The notes under the pieces were generated by a model, which was given only the letters and a program-made list of their open reading frames with translations, did no database searches and had not been told where the DNA came from. This document shows, in pieces, positions 1-6,859 of a stretch of DNA of 9,799 nt. This stretch comes from CAZQYC01 sp043746555 (GTDB lineage Bacteria > Pseudomonadota > Gammaproteobacteria > Steroidobacterales > Steroidobacteraceae), in the NCBI GenBank assembly GCA_043746555.1, contig JAYTQU010000263.1, positions 1 to 9,799 of the forward strand. The letters are read 5' to 3'. A program made the translations under genes and the position numbers. The stretch's first letter is position 1. Every line of letters begins with the position of its first letter.

Positions 1-549
1 CGCGGCGGACTCATCGCCAAACTATCCGCCGATCGATATTTTTGGCTGGGCGCTGAACGCACGCGGAGTTTTCGCGAGTGGCGGTTATTGCATGCGCTCC
101 ATGCACAAGGATTGCCGGTACCCGCGCCCGTCGCAACGCGTTATCGTCGCGATGGACTGTTCTATCGCGCCGATCTGATTACCGAAGCGTTACCCGCTGC
201 GCGCACGCTGGCCGATTCCATCACCGGCGCGAAATTGCAAGAACAAACCTGGCGCGAAGTCGGTGCCACAATCGCACGTTTTCATCGTGCCGGCGTGCAT
301 CACGCCGACCTCAATGCGCATAACATTCTATTGGGTGAAAGTGGAAGCGTGTTTGTACTCGACTTCGATCGCGGTCGTATTCGCGACCGCGGGAGCTGGG
401 ACGAAACGGTGCTCGCGCGTCTTGAGCGCTCACTGCGAAAGATTCAGCGTCAACGAGAAGTTGTGAATTTCAACGAGCGCGATTGGAATGCGTTGCTGGA
501 GGGATATGAAAGCGCTGGGACGCGAGACGCGGGACACGGCACGCGATAG
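1..549 (+). CDS. kdkA: 3-deoxy-D-manno-octulosonic acid (Kdo) kinase, 5'-truncated
   Basis: KdkA phosphorylates O-4 of Kdo on Kdo-lipid IVA at the cytoplasmic face of the inner membrane, during lipopolysaccharide inner-core synthesis. The open frame runs from base 1, so the N-terminus lies outside the window; 182 residues are visible. The first visible residues, RGGLIAK, carry the family's conserved lysine. They are followed by ERTRSFREWRLLHAL and GLPVPAPV, both typical of KdkA. The catalytic loop HHADLNAHNILL is at visible residues 100-111 and the metal-binding LDFDRGRIR at 120-128. These are the HxDLxxxN and DFD motifs of the WaaP/KdkA kinase-like fold. The last ten residues, GTRDAGHGTR, come from a heptanucleotide repeat rather than from the family core. 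The gene converges on the acyltransferase gene with a 16-base gap. Finding it next to waaA and lpxL-type genes supports the call. The related heptose kinase WaaP is less likely given the RGGLIAK and TRSFRE matches. Confidence 0.93.
   Translation, partial: RGGLIAKLSADRYFWLGAERTRSFREWRLLHALHAQGLPVPAPVATRYRRDGLFYRADLITEALPAARTLADSITGAKLQEQTWREVGATIARFHRAGVHHADLNAHNILLGESGSVFVLDFDRGRIRDRGSWDETVLARLERSLRKIQRQREVVNFNERDWNALLEGYESAGTRDAGHGTR
517..544 (+). repeat. Four imperfect heptamer tandem copies of GGGACGC forming the end of kdkA
   Basis: Four consecutive 7-base units can be read: GGGACGC, GAGACGC, GGGACAC and GGCACGC, followed directly by GATAG with the stop codon. They encode the last residues of KdkA. 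Seven is not a multiple of three, so gain or loss of one unit would change the reading frame and the C-terminal tail. Similar 7-base runs at gene ends are a known feature of Xanthomonadaceae genomes; the link to that class is my inference. Confidence 0.7.
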
Positions 550-565
550 GAGCCGACTCCGCTAA

Positions 566-1534
566 TTACGCGTCTGATCGGTAATAATCTGGATACCGCT
601 CATCCAGGCCTTTAAAGCGCCGATGAATCCACAGATATTGCTCCGGTACTTTTCGAGCGTGTGTTTCGATCGCATGATGATATCGTTCGGCGTCGGCGAC
701 AGCATCGTCGCTAGGAAACATTTCTAGCGGCGGATGAATCGTGATGCGATAGCTTTTGCCGTTGGCTAAGCGTTCCGGGAAATACGGCAACACGGGCGCT
801 TCGGTCATCTTTGCCAAGCGCGACGTCGCTGTATTCGTGGCGCATGGAATGCCGAAGAACGAAACCATCTGCGCACCTTTGTTTCGATACGCTTGATCCG
901 GCGCATACCAGACCGGATCGTTTTCCTTGAGCGCTTTGACCAGCACGCGAATATCATCGCGTCGAATGGCGCGCTTAGAGAGTCTTGCGCGATTTCGCGC
1001 CAAGAAATATCCCATCACCGGATTGCTGGTTGGGCGATACATGATGTTGCACGGTATTCGCGAACAAATCGCTCGCGCGCCGATTTCCAGCGTGGTGAAG
1101 TGCGCGCTCAACAGGATTACGCCGTGACCTTGCTTTAGCGCCCGATCCAAGTGCTCCATGCCTTCGATTGATGTGAGCTTGCAAATGCGAGCGTCGGAAC
1201 TCCACCATGCCATTGCGGTTTCCATGAGTGCGATGCCGAGACTTTGAAAATGGCGATTGAGCAATCGTTCGCGTTCCTCGACCGGCAACTCCGACAAACA
1301 CAAGCCAAGATTCACGCGTGCGATGCGCACGAAGTTCAGCGGCAGGCGACGCAGTAAAGCGCCGAGCGCACGTCCCAGTCCGACCAGAACAAAGTAGGGC
1401 AGCGGCTCGATTAGCCGCAACAAGCCGAGCCCCAACCACGTCGGCCAGTATTGCGGCGCCAACAAAATCCAACGCCGGCGAGCGTCCGGATTATCGCGCG
1501 ATTTGTTTGCCAAGCTATTTGTAGGGATCGACAT
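566..1534 (-). CDS. lpxL: LpxL-type lipid A late acyltransferase (lysophospholipid acyltransferase family)
   Basis: This family transfers a secondary acyl chain from acyl-ACP to the 3-hydroxyacyl groups of Kdo-lipid IVA at the inner membrane. At 322 residues the protein is close to the usual 300-320. A hydrophobic N-terminal segment (about residues 30-62) should anchor it. The catalytic dyad sits in LLSAHFTTLE as H145-x4-E150. Further family signatures are MYRPTSNP (165-172), VWYAPDQ (208-214), the alanine/threonine-rich stretch around 231-239, LPYFPERL (249-256) and EQYLWIHRRFK (298-308). YRP and HRRFK match classical LpxL closely. The ATG start lies inside the 3' end of the upstream paralogue (20-base overlap), so translation is probably coupled; only a weak AAG-type ribosome site precedes it. 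The acyl chain used, and whether it acts as LpxL or LpxM, cannot be read from sequence. Confidence 0.9.
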   Translation of the reverse strand: MSIPTNSLANKSRDNPDARRRWILLAPQYWPTWLGLGLLRLIEPLPYFVLVGLGRALGALLRRLPLNFVRIARVNLGLCLSELPVEERERLLNRHFQSLGIALMETAMAWWSSDARICKLTSIEGMEHLDRALKQGHGVILLSAHFTTLEIGARAICSRIPCNIMYRPTSNPVMGYFLARNRARLSKRAIRRDDIRVLVKALKENDPVWYAPDQAYRNKGAQMVSFFGIPCATNTATSRLAKMTEAPVLPYFPERLANGKSYRITIHPPLEMFPSDDAVADAERYHHAIETHARKVPEQYLWIHRRFKGLDERYPDYYRSDA

Positions 1535-2489
1535 CGGGCGACTTAAAGCGTTTGTACGTCCAAAGATATTGCGCGGGACAGCGTTGCACGTGTTCTTCGA
1601 TCAGTTTGTGAAATCGTTCGGTGTCGACTATCGGATCGTTCGATGGATAATTTTCAAACGGCGGCAGAATGCGCATGACGTAGCCAGAGCCATCGTCGAG
1701 GCGCTCGGGAAAATACGGCAACACTGTCGCTTTGGAAATTCGTGCGAGTCGCGACGTGGCGATGTTGCTCCACGCGGGATGACCGAACAGCGGCACCACC
1801 GCGCTATTCTTGTCGGTGTAGCGCTGGTCCGGTGCGTACCACACCGGCACGTTATTTTTTAGGTTTTGCAGTAGCTCACGAATCTGATCGGCTGCGATGG
1901 CCTGCACTGCCTTACGCGCTCGACCTCGCCGCGACATCTCGGCGATCAACGGATTTTGCGGCGTGAGATACATGAGACTGGTTGGGCCTACCAGCGCCAG
2001 CGCTTTTGCACCAAGCTCCAATGTTGTGAAATGAGCGGAGAGCAGTAATGCGCCACGACCTTTCGAAAGTGCCGTTGCAAGGTGCTCAGTACCTTCGATG
2101 CGGATAAATTTGCGTAACCACGCATCGCGAGCCCACCACACGTAAGCCGTTTCAAACAGCGTGCAACCGAGCGATTCGAAGTGTTTGCGCATGAGCGCAC
2201 GGCGTTCGATTTTGCTTAGATGCGGGAGGCACATCTTGATATTGACCTCCGCAATCTGTTTGTCGCGCCGAGAAAAGAAATACGCGATACGGCCAACAAC
2301 GCGACCGATCCACATGGTCGCCCGATACGGCAAATGGCTGACTCCAAACACGAACCCGAGTGAAATCCAGATCATCCAATAGCGCGGAGCGAGAAAACGA
2401 TACAGCGGAACGCGTAGCAACTTGTCGTCGTCAAGTGTAGGAGAGGATGCGCGAGAGGGCCCGGGTGTTGGGGTGGCGGTTGAATTCAT
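1515..2489 (-). CDS. Second LpxL-type lipid A acyltransferase paralogue, diverged motifs
   Basis: A 324-residue paralogue of the downstream gene, from the same late-acyltransferase family. It shares LLSAHFTTLE exactly, giving the dyad H153-x4-E158, and also VWYAPDQ (216-222), TSRLA (245-249) and VLPYFPERL (256-264). The first 25 residues are a polar Pro/Ser/Thr-rich tail (PTPGPSRASSPT), followed by hydrophobic segments at about 34-72. Two spots differ from classical LpxL: YRPxxNP is YLTPQNP (174-180), losing the arginine, and the C-terminal HRRFK is YKRFK (312-316). This suggests a different acyl donor or acceptor site, perhaps the second secondary acylation done by LpxM elsewhere; that is inference. 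It is first of the two-gene minus-strand unit and diverges from waaA. An AGG about 8 bases before the ATG may be its ribosome site. Confidence 0.87.
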   Translation of the reverse strand: MNSTATPTPGPSRASSPTLDDDKLLRVPLYRFLAPRYWMIWISLGFVFGVSHLPYRATMWIGRVVGRIAYFFSRRDKQIAEVNIKMCLPHLSKIERRALMRKHFESLGCTLFETAYVWWARDAWLRKFIRIEGTEHLATALSKGRGALLLSAHFTTLELGAKALALVGPTSLMYLTPQNPLIAEMSRRGRARKAVQAIAADQIRELLQNLKNNVPVWYAPDQRYTDKNSAVVPLFGHPAWSNIATSRLARISKATVLPYFPERLDDGSGYVMRILPPFENYPSNDPIVDTERFHKLIEEHVQRCPAQYLWTYKRFKSPDVDPYK

Positions 2490-2535
2490 CGGTCTTGCCT
2501 AGTGCATCAAACAGGTATGATTGCGGCGGAAACTC
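2490..2535. promoter_or_regulatory. Divergent intergenic region between the acyltransferase pair and waaA
   Basis: Only 46 bases separate the acyltransferase ATG from the waaA ATG, so both promoters must overlap each other or lie within coding sequence. On the plus strand TATGAT (2516-2521) resembles a -10 box, with TTGCCT (2495-2500) a possible -35 box at a short 15-base spacing. If used, it would give a leader of only about 8 bases. The minus-strand promoter is not obvious. Confidence 0.3.
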
Positions 2536-3792
2536 ATGCGAGCTATCTATCTCATTCTAATTTGTTTCGCCGCGCCCGTGGCAGCCTTGATCGCATGGTC
2601 GCGAGGGTTGCGCGATTCGTCGCGGCGCGAGCGCTTGGCGGATCGTTTTGGTCGGCCGCAATTATCGATCCGGTCTCCCGTGCTTTGGGTTCATGCCGCG
2701 TCGATGGGCGAAGTACAAGCCGGCGCGACCCTGGTTGGTCGGATGCTTGCCGATTACCCAGCGCATGAGATTGTTCTGACGACCATGACAACCACCGGTG
2801 CGGCGCGCGTTCGGTCCCTATTCAAAGAGCGCGTCACGCATTGTTACTTGCCCTACGACCTGCCGTTTGCAGTCTGCGGATTTCTCGATCGTGCGCGGCC
2901 GCAGTTGGGGCTGATTCTGGAAACCGAGCTATGGCCAAATCTTTTGAACGAATGTAGCCGACGTAAAGTGCCGGTGGTCATTGCAAGCGCGCGCATCTCA
3001 CCGCGCACCGCCAAGCGCTATCGATGGCTGGCGGGATTGTTTCGCGGCGCCTTGCGAGAAGTCGTCGTCGCAGCACAAACTGAGACAGATGCCGAGCGAT
3101 TCAGGTCGCTCGGTGCAAAAAATATCCAGGTGGTCGGCAATATCAAGTTCGATATCGACATCCCCGATGCCGGTCGTAACGCGGGTGCAAAACTGCGCGA
3201 GCAATTCGGCAACCGCTTCGTGTGGGTCGCGGGCAGCACCCATGCAGGAGAAGAGGAAGCCGCGCTTGTCGCACATCGAAAATTGCCGGAACAACTTCGC
3301 GACGCATTGCTGATTCTCGTTCCACGTCACCCACAACGTTTCGATGAGGTGCGCAATCTGCTTGACAAGAGCGGGCTGTCCTTTGTGACTCGATCAAGCG
3401 GCATTGCAGTGAGCGAAAGCGTTTCAGTACTACTCGTAGATTCCATGGGCGAACTGCTCAACTATTACGCTGCCGCGGATGTAGCGTTCGTCGGTGGCAG
3501 CTTGGTGAGGGTCGGCGGACACAATCTTCTTGAACCCGCGGCGCTGGGCAAACCAACTCTATGCGGCCCCTATCTTTTTAATTCTCAAGACATCGCCGAT
3601 CAAATGATTGAGGTAGGCGCCGCTAGGCGCGTGGGTTCGTCGGACGATCTTGCGCAAGCGTTAGCCGAACTTAGTATCAGCGCCGAGCTTCGCACGAACA
3701 TCGGCAAACTCGGTGCCAATTTAATATTGGCGAATCGCGGCGCAGTTAGCCGCGTGATGGACGCCGTCGCGTCAGCCATCCGATCAAACTAA
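2536..3792 (+). CDS. waaA: Kdo transferase (lipid IVA 3-deoxy-D-manno-octulosonic acid transferase)
   Basis: WaaA (KdtA) transfers Kdo from CMP-Kdo to lipid IVA at the inner-membrane cytoplasmic face, the first committed step of core assembly. I chose ATG 2536 (418 residues) over an in-frame TTG at 2521. It gives the usual short hydrophobic N-terminus, MRAIYLILICFAAPVAALIAW, and has the purine-rich GGCGGA upstream. From this start, VHAASMGEV (53-61) holds the catalytic glutamate at 59. ILETELWPN (127-135), VGNIKFD (200-206), WVAGSTHAGEE (230-240) and LVPRHPQRF (262-270) follow. GGSLVRVGGHNLLEPAALGKP (320-340) is the nucleotide-sugar signature of this GT-B enzyme. Length matches the family (about 420). 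The gene diverges from the acyltransferases that modify its product and converges on the kinase gene. Whether it adds one or two Kdo cannot be read, but the neighbouring kdkA fits a one-Kdo enzyme. Confidence 0.97.
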   Translation: MRAIYLILICFAAPVAALIAWSRGLRDSSRRERLADRFGRPQLSIRSPVLWVHAASMGEVQAGATLVGRMLADYPAHEIVLTTMTTTGAARVRSLFKERVTHCYLPYDLPFAVCGFLDRARPQLGLILETELWPNLLNECSRRKVPVVIASARISPRTAKRYRWLAGLFRGALREVVVAAQTETDAERFRSLGAKNIQVVGNIKFDIDIPDAGRNAGAKLREQFGNRFVWVAGSTHAGEEEAALVAHRKLPEQLRDALLILVPRHPQRFDEVRNLLDKSGLSFVTRSSGIAVSESVSVLLVDSMGELLNYYAAADVAFVGGSLVRVGGHNLLEPAALGKPTLCGPYLFNSQDIADQMIEVGAARRVGSSDDLAQALAELSISAELRTNIGKLGANLILANRGAVSRVMDAVASAIRSN

Positions 3793-3827
3793 CGCATAGT
3801 GACAGTCACTTGGCGGTAGCAGTCGCT

Positions 3828-6500
3828 TTACTTGGCGATCGATGCAATGCTAGAGAAGAAACGCCCTGCTTCTTCGGGACGACGCCAATCTTTATATAGC
3901 TTTGCGATCCAAGTTTTAAGTCGCGCGACGTCAGGATCGTTTGTGCCGCGCGATTCGATCAAAGCTCGATAGCTTTGCGTGAGCAGTGGTTCAGCTTCGC
4001 TGTAGCGTTTTTGCATAGCTAGCGCCTCGCCTAGCGCACCGCGAGTTCTATAGGAGAGCGGGTTACTTGTCGGCAAACTAACGACAAAAATTTCCAAGGC
4101 TTGCTTGAGCGTGATCTCGGCTTCCGTCTCTCGTTTAAGGCTAATCAGCGTTGTGCCCAGAGAGCTCAATGCCCAACCGATATACTGATGGTTCGGCGGC
4201 AGACTCGTGGCGAAGATTTTTAGAGCTTCGCGAAATCGCGCTTCCGCTTGCGCGAAATCGCCCACATCGTGCAGCGCCAATCCGAGGTCGACCAAATCGT
4301 ATCCCACGCGGCTGTGCGTCGGTCCGCGAACCTTTCTATCGAGGTCGAGAGCTTCCTTGAATATCGAGATCGACTTGTTGTAGTCGTGTTTACGTCGCAA
4401 CAGATCGCCGTAGTTAGAGAGCGCCGTGATGACGTCCGGATGCTCCGGCCCGAGCACTTTGCGGCTAAGCGTCAAGATCCGTTCGAACAACGCTTGGGCT
4501 TCGTCGTAACGCCCCTGGTTTACCAACGACACCGCCAAGTTATGCGTCGTCATGATGATCTTGGGGTGATCCGGACCTAATACGTCGGCGCCAAGTTGTA
4601 ATGCGCGTCGATAAGATTGTTCGGCGCCTTGGAAGTCGCCGCGATTGGCGAGCAGGATGGCGTAGCTGTTGAGTGTCTCCAACATTTCCGGAATTGCAGG
4701 CGGACCGAGGTTCGAAAGTATTTCGAGACTTTCGCGAAATAGTTTTTCCGAATCTTCGAATCGTTCTTGCTTGCGCCGCAATTCACCCAAACCCGCGATG
4801 GCGCTGGCCACTTCCAAACTACTGCGCGGCGATTTGTCGCGCAGAATTCGCACGGCACCTTCCAGTAGCGGCTCGGCCGCGGCGAGATCTCCTTGTTGCA
4901 CCAACGAATTTCCAAGGCGCTGCATGACGAATGCTGTTTCGCGACCGTCGGCACCGTAGCGCGCTTTCGTGACGTCAAGCGATTCCCGCAGCAAATGTAT
5001 CGAATCGTCGTAGAGACCGAGACCGCTATAGACTTGTCCCATTGTTGCCATTAGCGCGGCGCGTGTATCCGGCTCGTCGCGCAACTCTCGGTCGATGCGA
5101 CGAGCGCCAGCATCTACTATTTCACGTGCCGTGATGTCGTTCCCGCGACTATGACTGGGATCCGCTTGTTCAAACAAACCGACAAGGAATCCGGAAACAC
5201 GTTCGGCGCGAGTTTGTTCTTGCGCGATTCGGCGCGATTGCAGAACGGTAGAAAGTGAAAACACCACGAGCGCGAGTACCGCCAGCACCGCGGTCGCGAC
5301 GCCGAACTTGTGTCGCTGGATGAGTTTTGCAGATCGATAGCCCCAGGTATCGCGCCGCGCGGTAATGGGCATTGCGGACAGGTAGCGCCCGATATCGGCA
5401 GAGAGTTGCTCCGCCGACGAATATCGACGTTCGGGTTCCTTGCGAATGGCGGTTGATACGATGTCGGACAAATCGCCGCGAAGCTCATGCCGCAGTTTTG
5501 TCGCGGTGGTGCTGCGATCGTTGCAAATGACGCGCAGTTGTTCGATGGCCGGGTCATCGTGAGAATTTAGTATGGATCTGAGAGGAATTGGCGGTTCGTC
5601 GCAAATGGCTTTTTCCATTTCGCTAAAGCGATGGGACTTGATTTCGTAAGGTCTTCGTCCGCATAACAATTCGTAGAGCAATACGCCTAGCGAATAAATA
5701 TCGCTGGCGGTAGTAATCGTGTCGCCGCGCACTTGCTCGGGGCTCGCATGTTCCGGAGTCATAACCCGAATGTCGGCCTGAGTGACCGCCATCGTATGCA
5801 GCATTTGGCGATCGTCGAGCATTTTGGCGATGCCGAAATCGAGAAGCTTCGGCATGCCGTCCGCAGTGACGAGAATATTGGACGGTTTCAAGTCGCGGTG
5901 CACAATCAGGTTTTGGTGCGCGCTATGCACCGCCGAGCACACCGTGCGAAATAATTCGAGTCGCTGCTTGATTGTTAAGCAGTGATGATTGCAGTAGACA
6001 TCGATGGGTTCGCCTTCGATGTATTCCATCACAATGTACGGCGTTCCTTGCGAGGTTGTGCCTCCATCCAGCAACCGCGCAATGTTGGGGTGGTCCAGCG
6101 ACGCTAGTATCTGCCGCTCGATTTTCAAGCGCCCTTGCACTTGTTTGGATTGCACGCCGCGTTTGACCAGCTTGATCGCGACGCGGTGTCGAAACTGATC
6201 GTCGGCGCGTTCCGCTAGCAGTACATCGCCCATGCCACCCTGGCCTAGCGCACTGAGCACGCGATAACTGCCGATAACTTGATTGATCCAAGAGACCGAG
6301 TCGTCCTCGATACTAAAATGGCGATTGTCGATACTGTGATTCCACCACTCTGGGTTGCTACGCAGACTATCGAGCGCCTGTTGGTAACGATCGTTATCGT
6401 CACCGCAAGCCCGGCGGAGAAAAGCGGCCTGATCGTCGGGGTCAAGCGTTGCCGCTTGCCGAACAATTTCATCGAGGGAAAGGGACTCTGGAATGGCCAT
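3828..6500 (-). CDS. Membrane-anchored serine/threonine protein kinase with C-terminal TPR repeats
   Basis: An 890-residue Hanks-type (PknB-like) kinase, predicted to phosphorylate Ser/Thr on unidentified partners. After a short helical N-terminal region (1-75), the kinase domain spans about 79-375. Visible parts are the glycine loop GQGGMG (86-91), VAIK with Lys110, an alpha-C Glu128, HRDLKPSN (201-208) with Asp203, DFG (221-223), TPEHASPEQ (248-256) and DIYSLG (267-272). All key catalytic residues are present, and the Arg before Asp203 makes it an RD kinase activated through its loop. One membrane segment lies at about 399-420. The rest (about 480-880) is TPR repeats of roughly 42 residues, with recurrent AEPLLxxA, LGPxHPxxxxxxxNL and GxxxEAExxxxxAL patterns. 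In such kinases this half usually binds partners outside the membrane. The gene stands alone, converging on waaA. No ribosome site precedes the ATG. Confidence 0.93.
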   Translation of the reverse strand: MAIPESLSLDEIVRQAATLDPDDQAAFLRRACGDDNDRYQQALDSLRSNPEWWNHSIDNRHFSIEDDSVSWINQVIGSYRVLSALGQGGMGDVLLAERADDQFRHRVAIKLVKRGVQSKQVQGRLKIERQILASLDHPNIARLLDGGTTSQGTPYIVMEYIEGEPIDVYCNHHCLTIKQRLELFRTVCSAVHSAHQNLIVHRDLKPSNILVTADGMPKLLDFGIAKMLDDRQMLHTMAVTQADIRVMTPEHASPEQVRGDTITTASDIYSLGVLLYELLCGRRPYEIKSHRFSEMEKAICDEPPIPLRSILNSHDDPAIEQLRVICNDRSTTATKLRHELRGDLSDIVSTAIRKEPERRYSSAEQLSADIGRYLSAMPITARRDTWGYRSAKLIQRHKFGVATAVLAVLALVVFSLSTVLQSRRIAQEQTRAERVSGFLVGLFEQADPSHSRGNDITAREIVDAGARRIDRELRDEPDTRAALMATMGQVYSGLGLYDDSIHLLRESLDVTKARYGADGRETAFVMQRLGNSLVQQGDLAAAEPLLEGAVRILRDKSPRSSLEVASAIAGLGELRRKQERFEDSEKLFRESLEILSNLGPPAIPEMLETLNSYAILLANRGDFQGAEQSYRRALQLGADVLGPDHPKIIMTTHNLAVSLVNQGRYDEAQALFERILTLSRKVLGPEHPDVITALSNYGDLLRRKHDYNKSISIFKEALDLDRKVRGPTHSRVGYDLVDLGLALHDVGDFAQAEARFREALKIFATSLPPNHQYIGWALSSLGTTLISLKRETEAEITLKQALEIFVVSLPTSNPLSYRTRGALGEALAMQKRYSEAEPLLTQSYRALIESRGTNDPDVARLKTWIAKLYKDWRRPEEAGRFFSSIASIAK

Positions 6501-6505
6501 GAAGT

Positions 6506-6511
6506 ATTGTA
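6506..6511 (-). promoter_or_regulatory. Possible -10 box giving a leaderless kinase mRNA
   Basis: Read on the minus strand, TACAAT (five of six consensus bases) lies five bases before the kinase ATG, and no Shine-Dalgarno sequence is present. Transcription would then start at or next to the A of the ATG. The matching -35 region (around 6529-6535) is poor, so this is a candidate only. Confidence 0.35.
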
Positions 6512-6581
6512 GACAAGCCCCGACTCACAGTGGCGATCACTGACGGTTCAGTTGGTGGTTTCGCAGGCGCTACTGTAGGCG

Positions 6582-6587
6582 CATAAT
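6582..6587 (+). promoter_or_regulatory. Possible -10 box for the small membrane protein gene
   Basis: CATAAT matches the -10 consensus at five of six positions and lies 45 bases before the ATG at 6633. A weak TTTCGC (6559-6564) is 17 bases upstream. The rest of the 132-base gap 6501-6632 shows only a 5-bp inverted repeat, CAGTG-GCGAT-CACTG (6528-6542), between the two divergent starts. Confidence 0.3.
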
Positions 6588-6615
6588 GCCACGCGCGCGA
6601 AAAATTGAATGTTAT

Positions 6616-6624
6616 AAGAAGGAG
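6616..6624 (+). promoter_or_regulatory. Strong Shine-Dalgarno site (AAGAAGGAG)
   Basis: AGAAGGAG is close to a perfect anti-16S match and ends 8 bases before ATG 6633, an ideal distance. It is the best ribosome site I found in the window and is the main reason for accepting the short reading frame that follows. Confidence 0.75.
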
Positions 6625-6632
6625 AAACCCAC

Positions 6633-6776
6633 ATGCCCTATGACGATAACCCTCATGTTTTAGCTTTAATTCGCAGAACTCCCTATCTCGCCGCGTTGGG
6701 AGGTTTGATCGGCGCCATTATTGGTGCGCTGATCATGTGGTGGATTTTGCACTGTGGATGCCCCTGCATTAAGTAG
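6633..6776 (+). CDS. 47-residue single-pass membrane miniprotein with cysteine-rich tail
   Basis: I do not recognise this protein. It begins MPYDDNPHVLALIRRTPYLAA, a polar start with two arginines (14-15). One glycine-rich hydrophobic segment follows (about 18-39, LAALGGLIGAIIGALIMWWIL), then a short tail HCGCPCIK with cysteines at 41, 43 and 45. The arginines before the segment predict an inner-membrane protein with N-terminus in the cytoplasm and tail outside. The G24/G27/G31 spacing could support helix packing. The C-x-C-x-C tail could bind metal, form disulphides or receive a lipid or haem; none can be decided. The ideal ribosome site argues that it is translated. It lies between the divergent kinase and the downstream hydrolase, 83 bases before the latter, with a palindrome between. 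Its use of TTA and AGA codons differs somewhat from its GC-richer neighbours. Confidence 0.7.
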   Translation: MPYDDNPHVLALIRRTPYLAALGGLIGAIIGALIMWWILHCGCPCIK

Positions 6777-6805
6777 TGCTTGGGTGGTCGATTCGTTCAA
6801 GTCGA

Positions 6806-6832
6806 GCCGTGTCACGTATATCGTGACACGGC
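6806..6832. promoter_or_regulatory. Perfect 11-bp inverted repeat with 5-base TATAT centre
   Basis: GCCGTGTCACG (6806-6816) and CGTGACACGGC (6822-6832) are exact reverse complements around TATAT. The site starts 29 bases after the miniprotein stop and ends 27 bases before the hydrolase ATG. It has no T-run after it, so it is not a standard intrinsic terminator. The centre TATATC resembles a -10 box at a plausible distance from the hydrolase gene, so a dimeric repressor operator overlapping a promoter is one reading. A stable RNA hairpin between the two genes is the other. Confidence 0.65.
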
Positions 6833-6859
6833 CGGCGCTTCACTGGTCTTGAATTACAA

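Noticed and set aside
549..560. GGAGCCGACTCC between convergent kdkA and acyltransferase genes as a terminator
   Set aside because: The stem is only four pairs and has no T-run; it probably arises by chance.
975..1472. A 165-residue minus-strand frame inside the downstream acyltransferase gene
   Set aside because: It is the same strand in another frame, Arg/Ala-rich, and overlaps the conserved catalytic region of a confident gene.
2521..2535. TTG at 2521 as an earlier start for waaA
   Set aside because: It adds only five polar residues before an ATG with a normal family N-terminus and a purine-rich site just upstream.
3798..3810. Palindrome AGTGACAGTCACT between the convergent waaA and kinase genes as a terminator
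   Set aside because: As RNA it gives only a four-pair stem with a five-base loop and no T-tract, so it is not a convincing terminator in either direction.
6806..6832. The perfect palindrome as an ordinary intrinsic terminator
   Set aside because: The stem is strong but the following bases (CGGCGCTTCA) are GC-rich with no T-tract, so it is reported as an operator or hairpin of unknown role instead.
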